From assembly GCA_002319795.1 (NCBI GenBank), contig DCFU01000033.1:1-41974 (forward strand): DNA of 41,974 nt, in the 5' to 3' direction. Each line of letters starts with the position of its first letter. Within the stretch, counting starts at the first letter, position 1. The notes beneath the pieces were generated by a model. The model was not told the DNA's origin. It searched no databases and saw nothing but the letters and a program-made list of their open reading frames with translations. The stretch is from Megamonas sp. UBA1796. Its GTDB lineage: Bacteria > Bacillota > Negativicutes > Selenomonadales > Selenomonadaceae. Positions 30,749 through 40,039 of the stretch are shown here, in pieces. The translations under genes were made by a program, and so were the position numbers.

Positions 30749-31827
30749 CCTTCCGCTTTTTTCTGTCCATCGTCCTTTTTAGCTTCATTCCTAGCCTGCA
30801 GCGCTATCTTTGCCTCCATATTGCGTTGGAACTGATCCACAATAACCGCCAGAATAATAACTAATCCTTTGATAATCATCTGCCAGAATTCTGATACACC
30901 ACACATAACCATACCATCCGAAATTACCCCAATAACAAAAGCACCTACAATCGTCCCGCCGATTGTACCGATGCCGCCCATCATAGATGTACCGCCAAGA
31001 ACTGCTGCCGCAATAGCGTTCATTTCCCAGGTTTCACCCGAAGCTGGATGCGCGGCTTCCAGTTGCGATGCAGTAATAATACCGACAATAGCCGCACATA
31101 CGCCAGAGAAAATATATACCAGGATTTTCACTTTATCGACTTTTACGCCTGACAATCTGGCCGCACGCTCATTGCCGCCAATAGCAAAGATATGCCAGCC
31201 GAACGTAGTCCGTTTGAGCAAAATTCCCGCTAATACCGCAATAATTACCAAAATAATCGCACCGACTGGAATGCCGATAATACGACTGCCAAAAAAAGAA
31301 AATCCCGTATTCCCCAATGCTTCATTGCCAATGATATTTGAATATGTTGCACCATTAGAATGCAGCATAGCAAAGCCACGTGCAATATACATTGTACCCA
31401 GTGTGGCAATAAATGGTGCTACGCCAAATTTTGTAATGATGATTCCGTTAAGCCAGCCGACAAAGGCGCCAAACAAAATCGTAAAAAACACGACCAGCGG
31501 TACATCAAAATAAAGCGTGACACCCAAGCTCTGTATGGTAACTCCATTTTGTATCATGCCGCCCGCAATCATACCACCGAGACCGACAATCGCACCAACC
31601 GAAAGATCAATACCGCCAGTGATAATGACATATGTCATGCCAATTGCCAGAATACCGTAAAGCGCCACATGCTTGGCCAACAGCAACATCGTATTCGCCG
31701 AAAGAAAATTTGGTGTCGCAAAGCTGAAAAAAACCAATAGCACCACAAGTACGATGAAGGTCCTACCTTTGAGAAGTGTCATCGCTAAAGAATTGTTCTT
31801 TTGTTTTTTATTTAGCTGTAAGTCCAT
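30745..31827 (-). CDS. Sugar ABC transporter permease (RbsC type)
   Basis: 360 residues with about ten membrane spans. Family markers: I-G-M-T-Y-V-I-I-T-G-G-I-D-L-S-V-G, F-I-A-T-L-G-T-M, A-I-G-G-N-E-R-A-A-R-L-S-G (the loop that contacts the ATPase) and A-V-L-G-G-T-S-M-M-G-G-I-G-T-I-G-G. One permease gene serves as a homodimer in RbsC-type systems. The C terminus is a charged tail. GGGGTGA precedes the ATG, which lies 61 bases past the ATPase stop. Confidence 0.93.
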   Translation of the reverse strand: MDLQLNKKQKNNSLAMTLLKGRTFIVLVVLLVFFSFATPNFLSANTMLLLAKHVALYGILAIGMTYVIITGGIDLSVGAIVGLGGMIAGGMIQNGVTIQSLGVTLYFDVPLVVFFTILFGAFVGWLNGIIITKFGVAPFIATLGTMYIARGFAMLHSNGATYSNIIGNEALGNTGFSFFGSRIIGIPVGAIILVIIAVLAGILLKRTTFGWHIFAIGGNERAARLSGVKVDKVKILVYIFSGVCAAIVGIITASQLEAAHPASGETWEMNAIAAAVLGGTSMMGGIGTIGGTIVGAFVIGVISDGMVMCGVSEFWQMIIKGLVIILAVIVDQFQRNMEAKIALQARNEAKKDDGQKKAEG

Positions 31828-31888
31828 AGCTAATCACCCCATTTTTCATTTTCACACGCAGAAACCATTCGCATCAAACCGAACCCCA

Positions 31889-33454
31889 TCATGAAGCCTT
31901 TTTTGACATATTATGCCCCTTATAGGATGCCATTACCAGCTTATCCTCTGTAATCTCACTCTTTTCCAGCTCAGCTGTCTTGAGCCCATTGGAGAGAACA
32001 ATAATCCGGTCCGCAATGGACTCAATTTCCTCGAGCTCCGAGGAAATGACGATAATCGAAAGACCTTCGTCTGCATAGCGGTTGATGATTTCGAAAACCT
32101 CGGTCTTCGCACCAATATCAATGCCGCGGCTTGGCTCATCCAGCAAAAGGATCTTCGGTTTTGTCAAAAGACCTTTGCCAATGACTACCTTTTGCTGATT
32201 GCCTCCAGAGAGTGAAAGAATGGGCAGCCGCTTGTCAGCAACCTTGATATGGATATCCCTGATATTCGCATCTACAGCTGCTTCCTCTTCCTTATCTCTG
32301 ATAAAGATTCCCTTCGCATAATTTTTGAGGCTTGAAAGGGAAATATTCCTGCCTATGTCCATAGTCTGTATCAGTCCTTCACGCTGCCTATCCTCCGGCA
32401 CCATTGCAAAGCCGCGTTGTATCTGCTCAGATACTGTATGGATAAGAAGTTTTTTCCCATGCAGCAATATATCTCCCGTATGCTCTGGCCTAAGCCCCAT
32501 AATACATTCAAAAAGCTCTGTGCGCCCAGCTCCCATAAGTCCATATATCCCGAGTATCTCTCCTTTTTTAAGCTCAAAGCTCACATGATTCAGCAGATAA
32601 CCGCCGCCCTTTTTCGGCAGGCAAAGATCCTTGACTACAAGGACCTTCTCACGTTCTGTCCAGTTGATTTTTTGCGTACGTGCCGGATAAGCCTTCCCTT
32701 TACCAACCATTTTCTTGACAATCCAGGAAAGATCGATATCCTGTACCGCAGAGGCTGCCACCAGCTTTCCATCACGCAGAATCGTCACATAATCGCCAAT
32801 TTGCAAGATTTCTTCCAGCCGATGCGAGATATAGATGATAGAAATCCCCTCAGCCTTAAGCTCACGCATAATCTTGAACAATACCTGCACCTCTTGTTCG
32901 CTCAACGAGGATGTCGGCTCATCCATAATCAGGATTTTCAAATCATCCTGAATCAGATTACGTGCAATTTCAATCATCTGCTGCTGCCCTACACGCAAAT
33001 CTCCGACAATCGTACACGGATCGATTGGATGCTCAAGCTTATCCAGTATGCGTTTTGTCAGACGAATATGTTCTTCATTATCCAATCCGACTTTATGCTT
33101 TGTTCTTTCCTTCGCCATAAATATATTTTGATATACATTGAGATTGGGAAACAGGCTGAGCTCCTGATGGATAATGCCAATACCATGCTGCCGCGCTTCG
33201 GTTACATTCTTAAATGTTACCTGTTTATCGCCCATATACATCTGCCCGGACGATTCCTGTTCTATACCCGCAATAACTTTCATAAGCGTAGATTTTCCTG
33301 CTCCATTTTCACCTATGAGTACATTTACCTTACCTTTATAGACATCAAACGAAACCTCATCCAAGGCCTTGGTCCCCGGATATATCTTCGTTATTTTTTC
33401 CGCATGAAAACAAATCTCACTATCTGATTTTCGCTTTTCTACGACTTCTGCCAT
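31889..33454 (-). CDS. Sugar ABC transporter ATPase (RbsA type, two ATPase domains)
   Basis: 521 residues. Domain 1: Walker A G-E-N-G-A-G-K-S-T, signature L-R-V-G-Q-Q-Q-M, Walker B L-I-M-D-E-P-T. Domain 2: degenerate Walker A G-L-M-G-A-G-R-T-E, signature L-S-G-G-N-Q-Q-K, Walker B L-L-L-D-E-P-S-R-G-I-D. This arrangement, with one non-standard second site, is the rule for ribose/galactose-type importers. It energises uptake together with the RbsC-type permease. AGGAGGT precedes the ATG; it starts 12 bases after the DUF2291 stop. Confidence 0.95.
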   Translation of the reverse strand: MAEVVEKRKSDSEICFHAEKITKIYPGTKALDEVSFDVYKGKVNVLIGENGAGKSTLMKVIAGIEQESSGQMYMGDKQVTFKNVTEARQHGIGIIHQELSLFPNLNVYQNIFMAKERTKHKVGLDNEEHIRLTKRILDKLEHPIDPCTIVGDLRVGQQQMIEIARNLIQDDLKILIMDEPTSSLSEQEVQVLFKIMRELKAEGISIIYISHRLEEILQIGDYVTILRDGKLVAASAVQDIDLSWIVKKMVGKGKAYPARTQKINWTEREKVLVVKDLCLPKKGGGYLLNHVSFELKKGEILGIYGLMGAGRTELFECIMGLRPEHTGDILLHGKKLLIHTVSEQIQRGFAMVPEDRQREGLIQTMDIGRNISLSSLKNYAKGIFIRDKEEEAAVDANIRDIHIKVADKRLPILSLSGGNQQKVVIGKGLLTKPKILLLDEPSRGIDIGAKTEVFEIINRYADEGLSIIVISSELEEIESIADRIIVLSNGLKTAELEKSEITEDKLVMASYKGHNMSKKAS

Positions 33455-33466
33455 TCCCGTTACCTC

Positions 33467-34108
33467 CTATTTCACTGTAAGCTCAACCGGAGTAATAAGC
33501 AGTTCATCTGCCTTATCCACATTGAAGCAGCCGACAAAAGAGATTGTTTTGCCTTGAACTGTCCCCAAATCCTGCACACCTATGACATTTTTATTGATGA
33601 TATCATGGATGCTCTGCGAAATTTTTGCCCAGTCCACCTGATTCTTATAATCCTCATATTTAATGAAACTAAGACTGTCACGAACTGCTGAACCTTTATA
33701 TACGCTGCCGATTTGCAGCTGGATGGACTGTGGCCCTTCATATCCGTCAAGTTTGACAGTCATATAACTGGCTTTCTTTTCCCGGTTGACCTCCACGACT
33801 CTGCCTTGTCCCTTGACGACATAACATAATTCGCCTTTATCTCCCATAGAATATCGTCCATATTGTTTCGCCAAAGATTTAAGATCTCCCTTGGATTCCG
33901 TCAAAAATTTCGGCAAATCGACGGCCTTTTTTTCCAACTCAGGGATTGCCTGTGAAGCCCAAATACTCTCGACATTCTCTGCCGCGCTGAATTTTACATT
34001 ACCGGTAATTTCATCTTCATGTCCGATCTGCACGACTTTCACACAACCGCTCAATGAAAAAACCAGGATCAGACAAACCAATGTTATGATACCTATCTGC
34101 TTTCTCAT
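33467..34108 (-). CDS. DUF2291 lipoprotein of the sugar ABC operon
   Basis: About 213 residues. A signal peptide ends in a lipobox, L-S-G-C (Cys22 from ATG 34108), so the mature protein is a membrane-anchored exported lipoprotein. The rest matches the DUF2291 family as I remember it, which typically sits inside ribose-like ABC operons and has no known role; helping the binding protein or assembling the transporter are guesses. The frame opens at GTG 34117, but AGGGGTG lies 6 bases before ATG 34108, so that is the start. Confidence 0.82.
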   Translation of the reverse strand: MRKQIGIITLVCLILVFSLSGCVKVVQIGHEDEITGNVKFSAAENVESIWASQAIPELEKKAVDLPKFLTESKGDLKSLAKQYGRYSMGDKGELCYVVKGQGRVVEVNREKKASYMTVKLDGYEGPQSIQLQIGSVYKGSAVRDSLSFIKYEDYKNQVDWAKISQSIHDIINKNVIGVQDLGTVQGKTISFVGCFNVDKADELLITPVELTVK

Positions 34109-34139
34109 GCCGCACACCCCTATTCTCGTTTTCCAAAAT

Positions 34140-34198
34140 CAAAAAAAGGGCAAATCGCTCTCACAGCCATATGAACCAGTGAAAACAATCCACCCTTT
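34140..34198 (-). promoter_or_regulatory. Intra-operon hairpin between the binding-protein and DUF2291 genes
   Basis: On the minus strand AAAAGGG pairs with CCCTTTT across a loop of about 45 bases and is followed by more T. Hairpins right after a binding-protein gene usually let that gene be expressed more than the membrane genes that follow, by partial termination or mRNA protection. Confidence 0.5.
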
Positions 34199-34210
34199 TC
34201 CCTCTGCAGG

Positions 34211-35233
34211 TTACTCTTTATAAACAAAAGCCTTGAGCTTATCTACATTTTTATTTGTAATTGCAATGCAGTCTACAAGCTGTTTCTCCTCAAGACCAGT
34301 CGTGCCATCCTTGAGATATTTATCAGCCTGCTCTACAGCCATTTCAGCAATAAGGGCCGCCTGTTGAAGTGCTGTGCCCGTCATAGAGCCATCCTTGATA
34401 GCTGCCGCAGCCTCATCTGAACCGTCAACGCCTATAACAGCAATCTTTCCCTGAAGCCCTGCATTCTTGATAGCAGCAATAGCTCCCATCGCCATCGTAT
34501 CATTACCACAAACTATGCCCTGGATATCCGGGTTCGACTGAAGAATTGTTTCTGCCTTCTGGTAAGCTTCTGTCTGTTCCCAGTTAGCTGTCTGCTGGGC
34601 GACCATCTTGAGGTCCGAATACTGGTCAATGACTTCATGAAAAGCACTGGAACGCACACCTGCGTTCGTATCGGATTCTTTACCGAGAAGTTCGGCATAA
34701 TTTCCTTTTTCACCCATTTTTTCCACGAAAACCTCTGCAATAGCCTTTGCTCCCTGATAATTATTGGCTACAATCTGGGAAATAGCAATGCCGCTGCCAT
34801 TGATTTCACGGTCAATAAGAAATGTCGGAATATTTGCGTCGCGTGCCTTTTTTACCGCTGCCACGGTTGCATCAGCACCGGCATTATCACAGATAATAGC
34901 GGCAGCTTTATCTGAAATCGCGTTATCGAAAAGTTCCGATTGTTTTGTTGCATCATCATCATGTGACACAACTTTGACCTCATACCCCATCGTCTTTGCT
35001 TTGGCAGCCGCAGCATCTGCTTCTGTTTTAAAGAACGGATTGGAATGGGATGGCGTAATGATATAAACGATCTTCGAGCCACCCCCAGTCAGCGCCTTTT
35101 GCACCGGTGCAGAAGATGATGACCCTGAAGAACCTGACTGAGCTGTCTTATTGTCCCCACCGCATCCAGCGAAAGCCAGTCCCATAAGACATAATGACAT
35201 TACCAGGACGAATACCTTTTTAAATTTTTCCAT
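34211..35233 (-). CDS. Sugar-binding lipoprotein of the ABC transporter (RbsB-like)
   Basis: 340 residues. Signal peptide with lipobox L-A-F-A-G-C (Cys24), a Ser/Gly-rich linker, then a periplasmic-binding-protein type 1 fold: I-V-Y-I-I-T-P-S-H-S-N-P-F-F-K-T, F-L-I-D-R-E-I-N-G, I-V-C-G-N-D-T-M-A-M-G and I-G-V-D-G-S-D-E-A. These are the ribose-binding protein landmarks. Which pentose it binds is not certain. AAGGGAGG precedes the ATG; a hairpin follows the gene. Confidence 0.93.
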   Translation of the reverse strand: MEKFKKVFVLVMSLCLMGLAFAGCGGDNKTAQSGSSGSSSSAPVQKALTGGGSKIVYIITPSHSNPFFKTEADAAAAKAKTMGYEVKVVSHDDDATKQSELFDNAISDKAAAIICDNAGADATVAAVKKARDANIPTFLIDREINGSGIAISQIVANNYQGAKAIAEVFVEKMGEKGNYAELLGKESDTNAGVRSSAFHEVIDQYSDLKMVAQQTANWEQTEAYQKAETILQSNPDIQGIVCGNDTMAMGAIAAIKNAGLQGKIAVIGVDGSDEAAAAIKDGSMTGTALQQAALIAEMAVEQADKYLKDGTTGLEEKQLVDCIAITNKNVDKLKAFVYKE

Positions 35234-35282
35234 AACTGTTTGTTCCTCCCTTAAATTTTCATTTGAAAAACGATATGATTCA

Positions 35283-36794
35283 TCAGGACATGCCTGTTAA
35301 ATCCGGCAATTCGGTCTTCAGCAGCGTGCGCTTCACGGCAGTCTTCCATCCATCCCTAAGCTGCTGTCTTCGCTCCTTGGCCATACGGTTGATATAACGC
35401 TCCCGCTGTACCTGCGCGAATATCTTCTGCCGATCATAAAATCCAATCGCGATTCCCGCACTATAAGCAGCCCCCATCGCGGAAAGTTCTTCAGATTCCG
35501 GTACTTCGACCGGAATCGCAAGTATATCGGTCTGAAACTGCATAAGGTATCGATTCTTCGTTGCTCCCCCATCCACACACAAAACCTGGATGCTTTTACC
35601 AGACTCTTGTTGCATGAGCTCAGCGATATCAGCAATCTGATAAGCAATCGAATCCAATACAGCGCGCACAATTTCATTTTTTCCTGTCATGCGCGTAATT
35701 CCCGTAAATAATCCAGTTGCCTCGCTGTCCCAGTAAGGAGCACCCAGCCCGGTAAATGCCGGAACGAAATACGATTTATCTGCCGGATTTGAATTTTCTG
35801 CCATTTCAGCTGTTTCGCTGGCACTCCGAATAAGCTTCAGCTCATTTTGCAGCCAGGTGACAGAAGCTCCCGTATAATTAATATTCCCTTCCAAAGCATA
35901 GCTGGTCCTGCCACTCAGACTCCAGGCCAGAGATGTTGCCAATCCGTTACAGCTCTCGATTGGTTTCTTACCAATATTCATCATAACCGAGGAGCCTGTA
36001 CCATATGTTGCCTTAACCATTCCCGATTCATGACAGCCCTGCCCAAACAAGGCAGCATGCGAATCACCGAATACTGCGTGGATTGGCACAACATTTTTCA
36101 ATAAACCATCAAAATCGGTCATGCCATACAACGCATTGGAATCGCAAACCGCAGGCAAAGCACGGCAGTCAATGCCAAAAAATCCGCAAAGCTCTTCATC
36201 CCATAGGAGATTCCTGATATTGAACAACTGTGTACGGGATGCGTTCGAAGCATCTGTCCTGAATTCCCGTCCATGTGTCAGCTTATATACGAGCCAGCTG
36301 TCTATCGTCCCCATACATAGGTTTCCTGTCTGCATGAGCTTTTGAGCTTCAGGTACATTTTGTAAAATCCAGGCAAGCTTGGCAGCCGAAAAATACGGCG
36401 ACAAAGGAAGACCTGTATGTTCCTTGACCATTTTTGCCTTTCCTTGGTTTTGTAATTCTTCACATATTGCGCTACCACGCGCACACTGCCAGACAATTGC
36501 ATTATAGACCGGCTTTCCTGTAGCACGGTTCCAAGCCAGAGCCGTTTCACGCTGATTGCTTATGCCAATGGCAGCAATTTCCTGCCCTGTAATACCGGTT
36601 TTTCCTAAAATTTCTTGCATAATCTCCTGTAAGTTCCGCCAAATTTCCTGTGGATCATGTTCTACCCAGCCCTTTGCGTCGACAATCTGTCGATGCAGCC
36701 GATCCACACGAAAAACAACCCTACCGTCTCTGTCAAACAGCAATCCCTTGGTTCCCTGCGTACTTTGATCAATGCCAAGAATATAGTGCTCCAT
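35283..36794 (-). CDS. FGGY-family carbohydrate kinase, glycerol-kinase-like
   Basis: 503 residues. It starts G-I-D-Q-S-T-Q-G-T-K and keeps many glycerol-kinase-type segments: I-S-N-Q-R-E-T, Y-N-A-I-V-W-Q, N-A-S-R-T-Q-L-F-N-I, G-D-S-H-A-A-L-F-G-Q, Y-G-T-G-S-S-V-M-M-N, P-A-F-T-G-L-G-A-P-Y-W-D and D-G-G-A-T-K-N. Glycerol kinase normally has G-D-Q-Q-A; here it is G-D-S-H-A, suggesting another substrate. Within an operon with an isomerase and a split transketolase, a ketopentose kinase (for example, apulose kinase or xylulokinase-like) is more likely than glycerol kinase (inference). The ATG is directly adjacent to the upstream stop (TGA-ATG). Confidence 0.85.
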   Translation of the reverse strand: MEHYILGIDQSTQGTKGLLFDRDGRVVFRVDRLHRQIVDAKGWVEHDPQEIWRNLQEIMQEILGKTGITGQEIAAIGISNQRETALAWNRATGKPVYNAIVWQCARGSAICEELQNQGKAKMVKEHTGLPLSPYFSAAKLAWILQNVPEAQKLMQTGNLCMGTIDSWLVYKLTHGREFRTDASNASRTQLFNIRNLLWDEELCGFFGIDCRALPAVCDSNALYGMTDFDGLLKNVVPIHAVFGDSHAALFGQGCHESGMVKATYGTGSSVMMNIGKKPIESCNGLATSLAWSLSGRTSYALEGNINYTGASVTWLQNELKLIRSASETAEMAENSNPADKSYFVPAFTGLGAPYWDSEATGLFTGITRMTGKNEIVRAVLDSIAYQIADIAELMQQESGKSIQVLCVDGGATKNRYLMQFQTDILAIPVEVPESEELSAMGAAYSAGIAIGFYDRQKIFAQVQRERYINRMAKERRQQLRDGWKTAVKRTLLKTELPDLTGMS

Positions 36795-37724
36795 TCAAAC
36801 CAACTCCATGACCTTTCTTACAATCCCCTGTGCATCAAGTCCATAATGTGCAAATACTTCTTTCGAGCCTCCTGTGATTACCGGTTCATCCGGCAATGTC
36901 ATGTTAACAACGCGTACTGGCACATTCGCTGCGACAATCTGGCTCACCTGTGCACCAAGTCCGCCATACTTCGTATGTTCTTCAATCGTAACAATTGTTT
37001 TTGTTTCCCTGGCAGCCCGAAGAACAGCCGCCTCATCCATCGGCTTTACACAATACATGTCAAGCACTCGTACAGAAATCCCCTTTCCTTTTAGGAGTTC
37101 GGCCGCCTCCTGTGCCGCCTTAACCATTTCACCACAGGCAATAATCGTCACATCGCTGCCTTCATGAACAACGGTCGCTTTATCCATTACAAATGGCACA
37201 TTTTCTTCTGTGTAAACATCTTCTACCGCACTGCGCCCAATGCGGATATAAGCGGGTTCATGGTCCTGTAGCAGAGCTCGCATAAGCTTTTCTGTCTGGA
37301 ATCGGTCACTCGGCAGATATACACGCATATTCGGTATAGATGCCATCGTCGCGATATCATTCGCCGAATGATGTGTCATGCCAAGTGCCCCATAGCTCAC
37401 ACCACCGCTGATGCCTATAAGCTTGACATTCATATGTGAATAAGCAACATCCACTTTTGCCTGTTCCATGCTGCGTGTACTCAAAAAACTCGCAGGTGAT
37501 ACGGCAAATGGCTTTTTACCACAGGAAGCAAGACCCGCACTCATAGATACAAGATTCTGTTCAGCGATACCAACCTCTATAAACTGCTCCGGCCGCTCCT
37601 CAGCAAACGAAGTCATTGAACCCGAGCCACGTGAATCACTGCAAAGCACCACAATATCCTTGTCTTTGGCTGACGCTTCTAAAAGAACATTATTTATCAC
37701 CTGCTTATTCGCTATCCTGCGCAT
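36795..37724 (-). CDS. Transketolase, C-terminal (pyrimidine-binding) subunit
   Basis: About 309 residues, covering the second half of transketolase: F-I-E-V-G-I-A-E-Q-N-L-V (the conserved Glu that activates ThDP), M-T-H-H-S-A-N-D, P-S-D-R-F-Q-T-E and a C-terminal domain with E-E-H-T-K-Y-G-G-L-G. The frame is open to 37850, but AAGGAGGATG lies just ahead of ATG 37724 and the family start M-R-R-I-A-N-K fits, so I use it. The gene overlaps the end of the N-terminal subunit by 20 bases, so the pair is co-translated and should form one enzyme. Confidence 0.92.
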   Translation of the reverse strand: MRRIANKQVINNVLLEASAKDKDIVVLCSDSRGSGSMTSFAEERPEQFIEVGIAEQNLVSMSAGLASCGKKPFAVSPASFLSTRSMEQAKVDVAYSHMNVKLIGISGGVSYGALGMTHHSANDIATMASIPNMRVYLPSDRFQTEKLMRALLQDHEPAYIRIGRSAVEDVYTEENVPFVMDKATVVHEGSDVTIIACGEMVKAAQEAAELLKGKGISVRVLDMYCVKPMDEAAVLRAARETKTIVTIEEHTKYGGLGAQVSQIVAANVPVRVVNMTLPDEPVITGGSKEVFAHYGLDAQGIVRKVMELV

Positions 37725-38535
37725 ACTGCATCCTCCTTTGGGCAAGCTCCTGTATGGCCTGTTCGTACTCTTGATCTGTTGGTACACGATGATGCCATCC
37801 CACCTGGTTCTCCATGAACGAGACGCCACAGCCTTTGGTTGTATTCGCAATAATAACCGTAGGCTTATTTTTTATATGCTTCGCCAACTCCACCGCATCA
37901 TCGACAGCTTCTATATCATTCCCTGGTATGGACAAAACATTCCAGCCAAAAGCTGCCCAGCGGTCTTCCTGTTTATCCTGTGTCATGATCTCTTCTGTCG
38001 GGCCCGAAATCTGCAGACGGTTACGATCCACAAATGCAGTAAGATTATCCAACTTATAATGTCCGCCTGCAGTTACGGCCTCCCAAACAGAACCTTCCTC
38101 CATCTCTCCATCGCCAAGTACTACATAAACCCGGTATTTCTTCTTATCCATACGCCCCGCAAGTGCCATGCCGACTCCTACCGAGAGTCCATGACCCAAC
38201 GAGCCAGTGTTCATCTCGATGCCATTGACTTTGTTATTCGGATGCCCGATATATTTCGAGCCTGGCTGCGCATAAGTCAGCAAATCTTCTTTAGGAAAAA
38301 ATCCCCTGTCTGCCAAAACCGCATAAAGAGCCTCCACCGAATGCCCTTTACTCAGTACAAAGCGATCTCTTTCCCGGTCAGCTGCCTTATCCGGGGCAAC
38401 GTTCATCTGCTTATAATACAAGTCTACCAGGATATCCGTCACGCTGAGATCGCCTCCGATATGTCCTGTCCCGGCCCGATGGATGATTTCTACGATATCC
38501 GTACGGATATCACAGGCCTTCATTCTTAAATCCAT
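37705..38535 (-). CDS. Transketolase, N-terminal (pyrophosphate-binding) subunit
   Basis: About 276 residues, the first half of transketolase: G-T-G-H-I-G-G-D-L-S, F-V-L-S-K-G-H-S-V-E-A-L-Y, T-G-S-L-G-H-G-L-S-V-G-V-G, and the ThDP motif G-D-G-E-M-E-E-G-S-V-W-E-A ending in D-R-N. Split transketolases are common in archaea and in catabolic operons. Two ATGs are possible; 38535 is 7 bases from AAGGGGGG and is preferred over 38541. The start is 2 bases past the isomerase stop. Confidence 0.92.
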   Translation of the reverse strand: MDLRMKACDIRTDIVEIIHRAGTGHIGGDLSVTDILVDLYYKQMNVAPDKAADRERDRFVLSKGHSVEALYAVLADRGFFPKEDLLTYAQPGSKYIGHPNNKVNGIEMNTGSLGHGLSVGVGMALAGRMDKKKYRVYVVLGDGEMEEGSVWEAVTAGGHYKLDNLTAFVDRNRLQISGPTEEIMTQDKQEDRWAAFGWNVLSIPGNDIEAVDDAVELAKHIKNKPTVIIANTTKGCGVSFMENQVGWHHRVPTDQEYEQAIQELAQRRMQYAQDSE

Positions 38536-38537
38536 GC

Positions 38538-39938
38538 TCATTCCCCCCTTAAATAGGCTTTTACCTCTTCCTCGACAGGATCATAAAGATCCGGCAGGAT
38601 TCCTATATATTTGCAAGCTTCATAAAGAATCGGCACAACATTCTTATGGATGCCGACGCAATGATGGATATACGGCCCTTCTACCAGCTTCGCTTCAAGG
38701 CGTTTTATATTGTCTACCTCTACCCAGAGATACGTTCCCATGCACTTTGGCCCATCAACACCTTTGGCATTGCCGAGCAGCAGCGAATACTCACCATTAT
38801 CACCGTCAAAACGGCAGAGCGTTACTTCTCCATGTTTCGCCTCTGCTGTGAGACTTCCCGGATATTCAAATGCTAAAGGATAGGTTAACTGTACCTTCTC
38901 TTTGGCTATAGATATCGGCCATGGTCCACAATGCTGCAAAAGCTCACCATTCGCAATATCCGGATGCCGTATGGTCCAGTCCGCAAAGAAGGAACGCGTA
39001 GTTCCCATGCCAGCAGCCTCTACTAAAAGCGCCGTAATGGCTCCATGGATATCCGTCTCGCAAACTACCGGAATCCCCTTATCGTTCAGCAGTGCATTCG
39101 CTGCACATGGCATGACGCCTAACTCCGTCTGAAGTGCATTCCAGCATTGGATTGCCGCAGCTTTGCAATCGTATTTTTCTATTAAGGCTGCCATAGCAAC
39201 CTTCAATGCCGCTACATTTTCAACCTCATTATCCTTTATTTTAACTTCCATATTTTCACGAATATACTCCATAGTCCTAGCAACTTCGGTCTTTGCAGCC
39301 TTAGCGGCCTTCACTGCCTCTGTAAGTTCAGTCATCGGAATCGGTGCTAATTGAATATTAAACCGTTCCAGCAGTTCGCCTTCATTGCACATAGTCGACC
39401 AGAAATCAAACGGGCGCGGTGCAATCTGCAAAATACGAATATTTTTAAAGGTCTTCACAACATTACAAACCGCCAGGAAATCCTTCAGTCCGCGTTCGAA
39501 CACCGGATCTTCCAAACGACAATTTGTTAAATACGTAAAGGGAACACGGAAGCGGCGCAGCACCTTCCCTGTAGCGAACAGGCCACACTGCGTATCACGC
39601 AGACGTACACCATTGTCATCCGGACGCTCATCCAAAGGTCCCCATAAAAGAACTGGCACGCCTATGTCCTTAGCCAGTCTTGCACACGCATACTCCGTAC
39701 CAAAATTGCAATGTGGCAGGAATAAACCATCTATTTTTTCTTTTTTGAATTTATCGACTATTTTTAAACGATCTTTTTCATCATAAAGAAGTCCTTCTTC
39801 ATTAATATCATCAATGTCCACAAACGAAATGCCCAAGGCTTCAAGACGTTTCCTTGTGAGTCTCCGATACTTTACTGCGTCCGGCGCACTGAATATGCTG
39901 CGGCGGGTTGGCGCAAACCCCAATTTCAGTTCCTGCAT
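38538..39938 (-). CDS. L-fucose/L-arabinose isomerase-family sugar isomerase
   Basis: 466 residues. The N-terminal half has a Rossmann-like L-G-F-A-P-T-R-R and I-D-G-L-F-L-P-H-C-N-F-G-T-E (strand plus E/D residues), and the C-terminal half has C-E-T-D-I-H-G-A-I and V-E-G-P-Y-I-H-H-C-V-G-I-H, giving the metal-site acidic and His residues of the FucI/AraA fold. Such enzymes turn an aldose into a ketose. It is the first gene of the operon, with GGAGGAAC ahead of the ATG, so it probably carries out the first step on the imported sugar. Substrate unproven; an aldopentose such as D-apiose would fit the kinase and transketolase that follow. Confidence 0.8.
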   Translation of the reverse strand: MQELKLGFAPTRRSIFSAPDAVKYRRLTRKRLEALGISFVDIDDINEEGLLYDEKDRLKIVDKFKKEKIDGLFLPHCNFGTEYACARLAKDIGVPVLLWGPLDERPDDNGVRLRDTQCGLFATGKVLRRFRVPFTYLTNCRLEDPVFERGLKDFLAVCNVVKTFKNIRILQIAPRPFDFWSTMCNEGELLERFNIQLAPIPMTELTEAVKAAKAAKTEVARTMEYIRENMEVKIKDNEVENVAALKVAMAALIEKYDCKAAAIQCWNALQTELGVMPCAANALLNDKGIPVVCETDIHGAITALLVEAAGMGTTRSFFADWTIRHPDIANGELLQHCGPWPISIAKEKVQLTYPLAFEYPGSLTAEAKHGEVTLCRFDGDNGEYSLLLGNAKGVDGPKCMGTYLWVEVDNIKRLEAKLVEGPYIHHCVGIHKNVVPILYEACKYIGILPDLYDPVEEEVKAYLRGE

Positions 39939-40010
39939 TTTTGTTCCTCCGTTCTAAAAATTTATTCATACTTTTACAAGTATTTTTTGTTTTCTAATTT
40001 TAACAACTTT

Positions 40011-40039
40011 ATTATAACTCTCATGTATAAAATAATCAA
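40011..40039 (-). promoter_or_regulatory. Main promoter of the sugar operon
   Basis: On the minus strand TTGATT (40039 to 40034), 17-base spacer, TATAAT (40016 to 40011). The predicted start is about 65 bases ahead of the isomerase ATG. Confidence 0.7.

Noticed and set aside
32417..33427. 336-residue plus-strand frame
   Set aside because: It lies opposite the ABC ATPase gene, whose motifs are unmistakable; the opposite frame has no recognisable domain or ribosome site.
37468..38529. 353-residue plus-strand frame
   Set aside because: It is the mirror of the two transketolase subunit genes and is low in protein-like character.
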